Shown: piece by piece, positions 1 through 7,855 of the stretch | Layout: each line of letters opens with the position of its first letter | Numbering within the stretch: position 1 is the stretch's first letter | Source: Maribellus comscasis | GTDB lineage: Bacteria; Bacteroidota; Bacteroidia; Bacteroidales; Prolixibacteraceae | DNA length: 64,000 bases | Assembly: GCF_009762775.1 (NCBI RefSeq) | Contig: NZ_CP046401.1 | Location: 310,001-374,000, forward strand | Direction: 5' to 3' | Program-made: the position numbers and the translations under genes | The notes under the pieces: model-generated | Database searches by the model: none | Told to the model about the DNA's origin: nothing | Seen by the model: the letters and a program-made list of their open reading frames with translations, nothing else

Positions 1-49
1 AATGACAATTTTGGAATATACTATTTATTAGCGTATCCGGGTTGTTTTT

Positions 50-802
50 TTATCGATTCAAATTATATTTTATCATAAACATAATGGAACGATTCACATA
101 TGATTTGTCTGCTGCAACAGCTATGTCAACACGGTGTAATGAATTATAAACAGCATTTGGGTTCAAATAATATGTAAAAGACTCACCTATGCTCAAAGTC
201 GCCTCCGCAGAAATACGTTCTTTCAGGCTTACTCCGATTCCCAGCAACGGCCTGATTTCAAATTTTAATTCCTTATTTTTTCCACTAAAATTGAGTTTCT
301 CATTGGTATGTGTATTTTCTCCGGTGGCGGACAAGTAGAAAGAATAATCTCTTTCACCGCCAACAACATAATTGGGAACAACACCCAATTTTAAATAGGG
401 CACAACACCGCTTCTATAAAAATCGAAGGACAAGCTGATCGGTATTTGAACATTATGAAGCCTATACTTTATCTCCGTAATTCTTTTAAAAGGTTCTCCT
501 GAAACTTCAGTAACTCCGCCTTGCCAGTTATCAACAAATTTACTACCGCTGTTTAGATATAAAAGTTCTGAATGTATGGAAAATCTCTTCCATAAATTAT
601 ATTTCACAAAAACACCTGCTCCACATCCGTATGTAAACTGGTGTCCTTCTGTTCTTCCCTGTTCACTGTAATTCGAATCATATTTCTCGTGCCACCCGGT
701 TAAACCGCCGCCTGCAGTAATTCCATAATAAAACCGGGACTGGGCATTTAGCAAAAAAGGAAATATAAACAGCAAGGAAAAGATCAGTTTTTTTGGTTTC
801 AT
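50..802 (-). CDS. Outer-membrane beta-barrel protein (PorT-like)
   Basis: A 250-residue exported protein. Residues 1-21 form a signal peptide (charged start MKPKK, hydrophobic core, cleavage near NAQS). The rest alternates short amphipathic strands with Tyr/Gly-rich turns, for example FYYGITAGGGL near the N-terminus and IMFMIKYNLN at the end, as expected of an 8- to 10-stranded barrel of the PorT/OmpW-like group. It lies 30 bp downstream of a lipoprotein gene on the same strand, so the two are probably co-transcribed. The specific substrate or partner cannot be read from the sequence. The barrel fold is fairly secure and the function is unknown. Confidence 0.7.
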   Translation of the reverse strand: MKPKKLIFSLLFIFPFLLNAQSRFYYGITAGGGLTGWHEKYDSNYSEQGRTEGHQFTYGCGAGVFVKYNLWKRFSIHSELLYLNSGSKFVDNWQGGVTEVSGEPFKRITEIKYRLHNVQIPISLSFDFYRSGVVPYLKLGVVPNYVVGGERDYSFYLSATGENTHTNEKLNFSGKNKELKFEIRPLLGIGVSLKERISAEATLSIGESFTYYLNPNAVYNSLHRVDIAVAADKSYVNRSIMFMIKYNLNR

Positions 803-832
803 TGGTTTGGATTATTGCAATTGTTATTGGTT

Positions 833-1561
833 TTAATATGTTTTAATAAATCTGGCTTTTCCGTTTGTAACTTTAAATTCCCAATATTTGTGATATATAC
901 ATCCGGCCGGACAGTCGCCCATACCAATACTAAATGTAACAACAGCCGAATCACTGTCTCGTTTCAGGGTAATGTTGTTCCCGTCTCCGATACAACCCTT
1001 GTTAAACTCTGCAAGTACAACTGACTCTATTTCCATAAACTCCTTTTCAACAGGAAGCATATTAAACTCTTGTTGAGTATATACCGTTAACCACGGAAAA
1101 TTTGGATAACTGTATGCAGTTCTTACCGAATCAAAGCCGTAAGTAGTTAATAAATTATCCAGCTCCTGTTTTCCGGTTGGGAAAACATTTTCTGACAAAC
1201 TTTGAATTTCAGGTCGTTCTGTTTCTACCATTAAACCTACAGAACTAAAGCTGTAACAGTAATAACCGTGAATCTGATAAACATCAAAGACCGTATCTCG
1301 CTGTGGAGAACGGGAGTCGTAAACTGCCTGAATTATTTTCAGAATTTTATCAATTTCTTCATTATCCAGAGAAGGGTCGCCGTAATTAAAATGATTTTCA
1401 TTATGATATATTTCATCCATATACAATTGCTTGGCATCATGCAGATATGATTCAATGATATAAGGATCCAAATCGATTTTCTGGTATCCTACCAACCCAT
1501 CACTGTCGTTACAACTGTTTAACACCAGGATAAAAATGACCAAATACAGGAATATTTTCAT
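833..1561 (-). CDS. Hypothetical lipoprotein
   Basis: A 242-residue protein with a lipoprotein signal peptide: hydrophobic residues 3-14 and a lipobox LNSC with Cys17 as the lipidated residue. The C-terminal third carries three further cysteines (NKGC and GDCPAGC), which could form a disulfide in the periplasm. I do not recognise a family. It is the first gene of a likely two-gene unit with the barrel protein ending at position 50. An outer-membrane lipoprotein working with that barrel is plausible but is only inferred from adjacency. Confidence 0.6.
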   Translation of the reverse strand: MKIFLYLVIFILVLNSCNDSDGLVGYQKIDLDPYIIESYLHDAKQLYMDEIYHNENHFNYGDPSLDNEEIDKILKIIQAVYDSRSPQRDTVFDVYQIHGYYCYSFSSVGLMVETERPEIQSLSENVFPTGKQELDNLLTTYGFDSVRTAYSYPNFPWLTVYTQQEFNMLPVEKEFMEIESVVLAEFNKGCIGDGNNITLKRDSDSAVVTFSIGMGDCPAGCIYHKYWEFKVTNGKARFIKTY

Positions 1562-1715
1562 ACCACTCTAAAGTTTCTGCCTTACAGATACTTTTGCGGG
1601 CGATTGGGTTGCGTTCAATAAAAATTATCCTGATACAAAAGCCGCTCTGCTTTTTTAAAGGACTAAAAAACATGTGGTGTGAACATTGCATTGAAACGCA
1701 CCTGCAACGACGTTG

Positions 1716-2834
1716 TCAATTGTTCATCTCCTGCATTTTAATCATCTCGTAATCATTTTGCAAAAAAGGATAATCCCAACATCCCATTCGGTGATACAAG
1801 TTACCACCAAAACCTTTTTTATAAACGTGAACACCGTGTAACGGGTGTCTTTGATTAATATTGGGGGCCGAACCAAACATATCGTATTCTGAACATCCCG
1901 ATTTCTTTGCTGTTTTTATGGCTTCCCACTGGAGGGCGTAGCTTGCAAGCGAATGCTGGTTGTATGTTGAAGAGGCTCCGTAAAGATAAGTTCCTCTTTT
2001 GTTGGATAATACAAGAAACATGGAAGCTAAAAACCGGCCTTCATACTCTGCCATAAGCATTTTAACATGAACACCGTTTTTTCTGCTATCCTGATTTTTT
2101 AAAATGGCGGAAAAATATTCCTCATCCTGAAGCGGCATGTTATGACGGATAGCCGTTTCAACATATAACTTGTACCATTCATCCATATGCTCCATGCCAT
2201 GTTCCGTTACTTTTATGCCTTTTTTTCCTGCTCGCCTGACATTGTACCTGGTGTTGTATCGCATGTTGTAGAGCAAATCATCTTCTTTTAAATTTAAATC
2301 CAGAAAAAAGGTGTTTTTAGGCAAAATATCAACCGGACTCTTTCGTAAATTCCATTTTGCAGTTTTAAAATTTACCCTAAATTCCTGAATGTTGCTTTCA
2401 GGCGGGCCAATCCAATTCCCTTTCCTGTCAAAATATTCCTCTTCCTGCGCCCACTGATTTTGCCACAACAAATCGTAGCGAATAAAAATACAATTAGCCG
2501 GCAAATAACTCCGCAATGTCTCCGACAGCTCTTCTAAAAAAACACCGTGGTCTTCAAAATCAGGCTCCATCTTTGGACCATACGGAACATAAGCGTAACA
2601 CTGGGTGCTATTGATGTACTTTATTAGTATCAATAAATCTTCGCGGCTTTTTGTCGATGTTTTAAAAGATGAATTCGGCAACTTATTTGAAACTGTAAGT
2701 TCAAATCCGCCGGGCGTAAATCCCTGGCTTCCCTTTACCCGCCCCCAAAAAGGGGTTTGCGGCAGAATATTTGTTGGTCTGATCGCTTCAATCTCTTTCC
2801 TTTCAACGCTGCAAATCATTTGTTTTTTTTGCAA
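1716..2834 (-). CDS. FemAB/GNAT-type aminoacyl or acyl transferase
   Basis: 372 residues, cytoplasmic, no signal peptide. The N-terminus has the QTPFWGRVKG pattern (residues about 26-35) found at the start of FemA/FemB/FmhB-like proteins. The middle holds a basic stretch with repeated Arg/Asn (YNMRYNTRYNVRRAGKKG), also typical of the family. The C-terminal half (LASMFLVLSNKRGTYLYGAS) matches the GNAT-like second lobe. In Gram-positive bacteria these enzymes add amino acids to lipid II from aminoacyl-tRNA. In Bacteroidota the substrate is usually undetermined. A second in-frame Met at residue 6 is an alternative start. Confidence 0.7.
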   Translation of the reverse strand: MQKKQMICSVERKEIEAIRPTNILPQTPFWGRVKGSQGFTPGGFELTVSNKLPNSSFKTSTKSREDLLILIKYINSTQCYAYVPYGPKMEPDFEDHGVFLEELSETLRSYLPANCIFIRYDLLWQNQWAQEEEYFDRKGNWIGPPESNIQEFRVNFKTAKWNLRKSPVDILPKNTFFLDLNLKEDDLLYNMRYNTRYNVRRAGKKGIKVTEHGMEHMDEWYKLYVETAIRHNMPLQDEEYFSAILKNQDSRKNGVHVKMLMAEYEGRFLASMFLVLSNKRGTYLYGASSTYNQHSLASYALQWEAIKTAKKSGCSEYDMFGSAPNINQRHPLHGVHVYKKGFGGNLYHRMGCWDYPFLQNDYEMIKMQEMNN

Positions 2835-3108
2835 AGCTATTTAAATGACAGGTAGTTGTAAAATCAATAGACAATATAAAAACTAGTTTTAACATAGAAG
2901 TTACGTAAAATGATTGGACTTCAAGTCCGCTTTTTTTGCATTTTACAAAGACAAAAATTTCATTTTTTCTGATGCTAAAGGTTTATAAAGCTGAAATTTG
3001 TTTGTTAACTGGTTTATTTTACAAAATTTCGTTTTCGATTTAGTTTGGAATTGTAAATTTGTTCGGTGATAATGTGGACGTAGAATAAATTTAAAACCCT
3101 TTTAAATA
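2835..3108. other. Divergent intergenic region
   Basis: 274 bp between the divergent FemAB-like gene and the barrel gene at 3109. It is AT-rich. The only motif I can support is a -7-like TAAATTTG at 3054-3061 for the rightward gene. I see no ORF, RNA gene or strong hairpin. Confidence 0.5.
3054..3061 (+). promoter_or_regulatory. Putative Bacteroidota -7 promoter element
   Basis: TAAATTTG matches the TAnnTTTG -7 consensus of the Bacteroidota primary sigma factor, 48 bp upstream of the ATG at 3109. The upstream -33 TTTG is not clean at the expected 19-21 bp spacing, so confidence is moderate. Confidence 0.4.
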
Positions 3109-3813
3109 ATGAAAAAAGTAAAAACACTTGGTTTATTGTTTTTATTTCTGTGTGTGATTTTTAATTCCAAAGCACAGGAACTGATACCGGATAGAACTAT
3201 TCATCCGCAGAATGTTGGTTTATATACCGGAGGACACGCTTCAACAAATGGTCTTGGCGTTAATGTTGGTTATGTTGTAAATAAACGGTTTACTTTTAGA
3301 ACCGGTTTTGAAACAATGAAACTAAACAGCAATTTCGATTTTGACGAAAACGATATTTCTTACAATGCAGACCTGCATTACAAAACAGGGGGCATTTTTC
3401 TGCTTGCCGATTACTTTTACACATCGAGGCTGTACCTTACTCTTGGCGGCCTGGTAAATTCATTTAAACCCAACATGGAAGGATATGCGATAAGTGATTT
3501 GGAATACGGTGATATAGTAATCCCTGCGGAAGAAGTCGGAACATTCAATTTTGGTGCTGAATCCGGGCTAAAGTACTCACCCTATGCAGGAGCAGGTATT
3601 CGACATTTTATTGGCAAAAAGGAAAAACTGGTATATAGTTTTGAATTAGGCATGTATTATATGGGAGCACCCAAGCTAAAAATCGAAACAACAGGGCTGT
3701 TATTGCCCACTAGTGATCCCGCTCACGGACAGGCTGAATATTTGGAAAATCAATTTGATGCTTATAAGATTTACCCTGTTTTAAAATTTAACCTTGCATT
3801 CAAAATCTTTTAA
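3109..3813 (+). CDS. Outer-membrane beta-barrel protein
   Basis: 234 residues with a signal peptide (residues 1-22, ending SKAQE). The remainder consists of alternating strands with Gly/Tyr-rich turns (GLYTGGHAST, YKTGGIFLLADYFY, SPYAGAGIRHF) and ends in a hydrophobic strand terminating in Phe (FNLAFKIF), the C-terminal signature recognised by the BAM complex. It sits 29 bp upstream of a large lipoprotein gene, so a shared transcript is likely. It is a small barrel of unknown ligand. Confidence 0.7.
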   Translation: MKKVKTLGLLFLFLCVIFNSKAQELIPDRTIHPQNVGLYTGGHASTNGLGVNVGYVVNKRFTFRTGFETMKLNSNFDFDENDISYNADLHYKTGGIFLLADYFYTSRLYLTLGGLVNSFKPNMEGYAISDLEYGDIVIPAEEVGTFNFGAESGLKYSPYAGAGIRHFIGKKEKLVYSFELGMYYMGAPKLKIETTGLLLPTSDPAHGQAEYLENQFDAYKIYPVLKFNLAFKIF

Positions 3814-3842
3814 ATGTAAACCATTCAAAAATTTGTAAAACA

Positions 3843-5516
3843 ATGAAAAATTCTTTCAAAAAATATGTAAACAAAATTGTTTCGCTGGCTGTGGTTACAG
3901 TTCTGCTGGCCGGGTGTAGTGAATATTTTGACAATCCGTTAAAAGACAAAGAAACCGGTGATGACATTAACCTGCTTTTGGTTGACTTCAATTTTTTCAC
4001 TACGCGAATGACTTTTAAACTTTATGATGCGAAAGACAGCTCGCTAATTACCTCCACGGCAGAGATTTCATTTTCAGGAAAAAACGGCGATGACATCGTT
4101 ACCTTTGCCGGCGAAAAAAAGACGATACATTCCACTACCCAGGGACAAATGGAGTTAACCGCTGATCCAAATGTTGATTTTTCAACATCGTCACCTCTGG
4201 AATTTGCTGTTAATGTTGACATAGACGGATACAACAGTTTAAGCAAAGGTTTTCAAATAAATACAACCGGCAAAAAAACCTTCGAACTATACTTACTCAA
4301 TAAATCGGATGAAGAAGAATCCGATATCGAGGGAGGGATTGAAATTACAGGTGCCAGCAAATCAGCTACAATTTCAAAAATAGCGGGAACTTCAATTAAG
4401 TCGGCAAGTACAGCCGGAGATTATGAGATTAAATATTTGCTCTCTGTGCCAAACCTGTCCTACATCGTAAATATGGAATATGAAAACGGGAGCGTTGTTC
4501 CTTTTGAGAGTGTAGATGACATAGGAACTTTATCTGTAATTTTTACTGTTAGTAAATATTCCGCTTATAACGAGGATGAAGATGTAATATATAACGAAGG
4601 AGCTTTTATTTTTACTTCCTTTCATAAATTGGAAACAGGAAGCCTTGTCAGTTTAAAAATAAACGGATATAAAGTAACCAACCTAAACGGGGCAAAAATA
4701 AAAGTACTGGGAAGCTACGCCGGAGATGCTGACTACGATCTTTTTGGGTTTACTGATTTTGACACAGACGATGGCGCCTGGTATTTTAATGAACCGTCCA
4801 GTGACCTTAAAGATACTGTTTTATATGAAACCCTGAACTTTAGCTACACACTTGCGCGAGCTTCAAGTGAAGGCCTTTGTGGAACCGGAAGTGACATAAC
4901 ATTCAGCTCTTCTGTTATATCAAGTTTTTCAATTGATGCCGACGTTCTTAACTCTGATGGAGTAAAAATTAAAGCGATAAATTTCAAAGGAAATTTTCCT
5001 GAAACTTTTACTGTTGAAAATGCAAAATCAGCTCCCGTAAAACTGGTATTCAGAGACAATAATCCTTCATTTAACAAAATTCCTGATTTAGAAATTGATA
5101 ATTTCTGTACAGGAGATTATAGCGTAAGTGTGACACCGGCCAGTGGATACGAACAATACCAGGTCGTTCTGAGAGCACTTTGCCCGGACAATATGACTGT
5201 GGGAGTTGCACCAACCTACAGCGGAGAAATAAAAATAAAAGGGAGCAGTGAACCATGGCAGGGAATAGATATGATTGGCGGGAAAGTTGATATTCTTGCA
5301 AAACCCGATCAGGAATATGAAATGCGGCTGCTTTGGGACAGTGAATGGGAATATGCAACCTTCTCAACAATTTTTAATGAATCTGACGGCAGTTATGCAG
5401 GTCCTGATTATGCGGACACAGAAATCACCTCGGAATACATTGAAAACAAAGCAAGAATCAAAGTCAATGTAAGAAAGAAATTCAGCCAAAGTATCTGTGA
5501 CGATATGGGATGGTAA
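3843..5516 (+). CDS. Large hypothetical lipoprotein
   Basis: 557 residues. The lipoprotein signal has hydrophobic residues 12-22 and lipobox LAGC with Cys25. The mature protein is acidic and rich in Thr/Ser/Asp beta-strand patterns, suggesting tandem Ig-like or beta-sandwich domains. A few cysteines (CGTGSD, CTGDYS, CPDN, CDDMGW) could form disulfides. No enzymatic motif is visible and I do not recognise the family. Its position just after a small barrel gene suggests a surface-exposed or outer-membrane partner. The stop is followed by a strong bidirectional terminator. Confidence 0.6.
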   Translation: MKNSFKKYVNKIVSLAVVTVLLAGCSEYFDNPLKDKETGDDINLLLVDFNFFTTRMTFKLYDAKDSSLITSTAEISFSGKNGDDIVTFAGEKKTIHSTTQGQMELTADPNVDFSTSSPLEFAVNVDIDGYNSLSKGFQINTTGKKTFELYLLNKSDEEESDIEGGIEITGASKSATISKIAGTSIKSASTAGDYEIKYLLSVPNLSYIVNMEYENGSVVPFESVDDIGTLSVIFTVSKYSAYNEDEDVIYNEGAFIFTSFHKLETGSLVSLKINGYKVTNLNGAKIKVLGSYAGDADYDLFGFTDFDTDDGAWYFNEPSSDLKDTVLYETLNFSYTLARASSEGLCGTGSDITFSSSVISSFSIDADVLNSDGVKIKAINFKGNFPETFTVENAKSAPVKLVFRDNNPSFNKIPDLEIDNFCTGDYSVSVTPASGYEQYQVVLRALCPDNMTVGVAPTYSGEIKIKGSSEPWQGIDMIGGKVDILAKPDQEYEMRLLWDSEWEYATFSTIFNESDGSYAGPDYADTEITSEYIENKARIKVNVRKKFSQSICDDMGW

Positions 5517-5539
5517 AAAAACTTATTTTAATAAAAAGT

Positions 5540-5575
5540 AAAGGAGTGTATAATTTTTATATGCTCCTTTCTTTT
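5540..5575. terminator. Bidirectional intrinsic terminator
   Basis: A 13-bp stem with two G-U pairs: arms 5540-5552 and 5558-5570, core AAAGGAG/CTCCTTT, five-base loop. T-runs lie on both sides (CTTTTT on the plus strand; TACTTTTTATT on the minus strand). It sits between convergent genes ending at 5516 and 5581, so it can serve both. Confidence 0.75.
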
Positions 5576-5580
5576 TGCTA

Positions 5581-6615
5581 TCAATGCTGAAGTTTAAAAT
5601 AGACCGGGAAATGGTCGCTGATACCACCATAATAATTAGGCCCTCCGTAAGTGCGGTTGGGCGATATCTCCCCTCGGTTGTTTTTGTATTCCATCCACTC
5701 CTCCCGAAAAACAAACCCTTTTTTATCGCTGCATTGAAAACCCTCCTCATCAAGCAGGTTGGTTGAAACGATCAGGTTATCCAACATATTCCAGTTTCCC
5801 CGAAAATTATAAGACCCTAAATTTTGCAAATCATCCGGATACATCAGGTTTACCAATTCCATGTTACTTCTTCCGGGAATTCCCGCACTCAGTGTCTCGG
5901 ACAAACTTTTATTGGCAGGTTCATCATTCATATCTCCCATCACAATAATTTTCGCCTTTGGACTGACCTGTAAAACAGAATCAATTTTAGCGCGAAGTAC
6001 AGTAGCCACTGCCACCCGTTTGGGTTCAGTTTGTTCTTCACCACCAATCCGCGAAGGCCAGTGATTGACAAAAAAATGAAACTCTTCCCTGTTTTTTGTT
6101 TTTCCCTTTACATACAAAATATCACGGGTTTTATAATCCGGCTCATCTTTAAAAGTGATGTGAATTGGAAAATGATCAAGCACTTTAAATTCATCAGGGC
6201 GATAAATCAATGCACAATCTATGCCACGTACATCAGGACTTTCATAATGAACTATCCCGTATTTCCCGGCGGCTAATTTATCGGTATGAACCAAATCGGA
6301 TACTACCTTTTTGTTTTCCACTTCACACAAGCCGATGATCTCCGGCAGTTCTCTTTTATCAATAGAACTTAAAACTGCAGAAATGTCTTCGAGTTTTTTC
6401 CGGTAGCGTTCATCCGTCCATTGTTTTTCACTTCCGGGTGTAAACTCTTCATCTATTTTACCGGGTTCATCGACGGTATCAAACAAATTTTCAACATTGT
6501 AAAACGCAACAGTCAGGTTCTTCCTGTTTTCTCTTTTTTCTTTTGAACATGACGAGAAAAATACACATCCAACCAGAATGATAACCAAAAAAGACAAATA
6601 CAACTTACTTTTCAT
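5581..6615 (-). CDS. Endonuclease/exonuclease/phosphatase-family lipoprotein
   Basis: 344 residues. Lipobox FFSSC with Cys23 anchors it in a membrane facing the periplasm or outside. The EEP fold motifs are all present in order: FYNVENLFD, LCEVENKK (metal-binding Glu), NHWPSRIGG, VMGDMNDEP (catalytic Asp/Asn) and SDHFPVYF (catalytic Asp-His). The family hydrolyses phosphodiesters in nucleic acids or signalling lipids. An exported enzyme like this probably scavenges phosphate or nucleotides from extracellular DNA, which is inference. It lies 38 bp downstream of the HAD gene on the same strand and is probably co-transcribed. Confidence 0.85.
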   Translation of the reverse strand: MKSKLYLSFLVIILVGCVFFSSCSKEKRENRKNLTVAFYNVENLFDTVDEPGKIDEEFTPGSEKQWTDERYRKKLEDISAVLSSIDKRELPEIIGLCEVENKKVVSDLVHTDKLAAGKYGIVHYESPDVRGIDCALIYRPDEFKVLDHFPIHITFKDEPDYKTRDILYVKGKTKNREEFHFFVNHWPSRIGGEEQTEPKRVAVATVLRAKIDSVLQVSPKAKIIVMGDMNDEPANKSLSETLSAGIPGRSNMELVNLMYPDDLQNLGSYNFRGNWNMLDNLIVSTNLLDEEGFQCSDKKGFVFREEWMEYKNNRGEISPNRTYGGPNYYGGISDHFPVYFKLQH

Positions 6616-6653
6616 AGGAGCAAAAAATAAAAGTTCAGAATTTGATTACAAAG

Positions 6654-7268
6654 TTACAATTCCTGCCCAATCGTTACTTGATAAAAATCAGTCACCAGGG
6701 TAGCTTTCATTCCTGCGGCACCGGCTGCCTGCATTCCCAGTTCACCATCTTCAAAAACATGACATGCTTCAGGAGCAACGCCCATTTTTTCAGCACATTT
6801 AAGAAATGTCTCCGGATGGGGTTTTGGTTGGGTAACATCTTCGCTTGAAACAAGAATATCGATATATTTATCCAATTCAAGAATCTCCATGGTTTTCCAG
6901 GCAAGCCTGTGATATCCACCGGTCCCAACTGACATGGGTAATTTTCCGTGATATTTCTTCATAAGCTTTACTACCGGTTCCACTGGTTTCATTTTATGCA
7001 TCAGCTTTTCATATTCATTTTCCTTTGTATGTCCCACCGTTTTAGCATCCAAACTGCTGCCAAACATCTCGTTTATTTTTTCGATGGTTTCAACAGCAGG
7101 AATACCTGCCAGCGTGGCAAACAATTCAGGTGTAAAGTCGATTTTATAATCTCTTAAAACATGTTTATATGCTAAAAAATGAACCGGCATTGTGTCTGCC
7201 AGCGTACCATCCAAATCAAAAATTATCGCTTTTGTTCCGGGAAAAATGTCCAGTATTTTATTATCCAT
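6654..7268 (-). CDS. HAD-superfamily phosphatase/phosphoglucomutase-like
   Basis: 204 residues, cytoplasmic. HAD motif I is FDLDGTLADT (nucleophile Asp and general-acid Asp), motif II is the Thr in VGTGG, motif III is the Lys in PKPHPE, and motif IV is FEDGELGM. The helical cap between motif I and motif II is that of the beta-phosphoglucomutase/YqaB subgroup. These enzymes dephosphorylate or isomerise sugar phosphates. The exact substrate cannot be set from sequence. No sugar operon is adjacent. Confidence 0.85.
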   Translation of the reverse strand: MDNKILDIFPGTKAIIFDLDGTLADTMPVHFLAYKHVLRDYKIDFTPELFATLAGIPAVETIEKINEMFGSSLDAKTVGHTKENEYEKLMHKMKPVEPVVKLMKKYHGKLPMSVGTGGYHRLAWKTMEILELDKYIDILVSSEDVTQPKPHPETFLKCAEKMGVAPEACHVFEDGELGMQAAGAAGMKATLVTDFYQVTIGQEL

Positions 7269-7373
7269 AATTTTTCAGAAAGGGTTCAAAATTAATATTA
7301 TTTATTCAGTGTCTGTTTTCCTTTATTTATTAATTAAATTTTGACAATTTTGTTCTCGGTAAATTAATATTTA

Positions 7374-7796
7374 ATGCACGAAAACGTTTTTTTATATACG
7401 TTGCCTCAATGGTTTATTTTTTCTTCGGTACTTGTAATGGTTTACGGATGGGTTGAAAAAAAGAAACCATTCCGTATTATCGGATTGGTTATTTTAATTG
7501 CGTTGGCCTTTTTTTCTTTGTATGCCATTGTGAAAGGTTATTTCGATTCACACAACTTTTTAACACCTGACGAGGTAATCAATGAAGAGTTGAATGGTGA
7601 ATTGGTAGAAGAAATTCCATTTGAAGGGATAATTTTGCCTGCCTACTGGAGTTTTGTTATTTCTGGAATAACAGCGATACCTGCATTATATTTTGAAATA
7701 AAATGCAAAAGACAAAGCCGGCTCTTTATTGTTCTTGCAGTGGTAATTTCGTTGTTTGGTTTTTTTGTAATTGTTGATGCATTAAAATACATCTGA
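7374..7796 (+). CDS. Hypothetical four-TM membrane protein
   Basis: 140 residues with about four hydrophobic segments (near 10-25, 34-55, 85-107 and 116-137) and an acidic loop between the second and third (TPDEVINEELNGELVEEIPF). No recognised domain. It stands alone between a divergent HAD gene and a convergent DUF6057 operon. Real coding is supported by the consistent hydropathy and by the lack of any competing ORF. Confidence 0.55.
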   Translation: MHENVFLYTLPQWFIFSSVLVMVYGWVEKKKPFRIIGLVILIALAFFSLYAIVKGYFDSHNFLTPDEVINEELNGELVEEIPFEGIILPAYWSFVISGITAIPALYFEIKCKRQSRLFIVLAVVISLFGFFVIVDALKYI

Positions 7797-7855
7797 TACG
7801 CTGCAATTATTATGTTATCTTTCTCCTACAAGAAAAGGTCTCTTATTTAAAAATT

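Noticed and set aside
1637..1656. AAAAGC...GCTTTT hairpin with six T in the gap 1562-1715
   Set aside because: A 6-bp stem only, and the T-run lies on the plus strand where no gene ends; for the minus-strand gene the run is short.
2605..2844. 79-codon plus-strand ORF opposite the FemAB-like gene
   Set aside because: Antisense of a recognisable family gene; no independent evidence.
5071..5370. 99-codon minus-strand ORF inside the lipoprotein gene
   Set aside because: Overlaps fully with a well-supported gene on the other strand and looks compositional.
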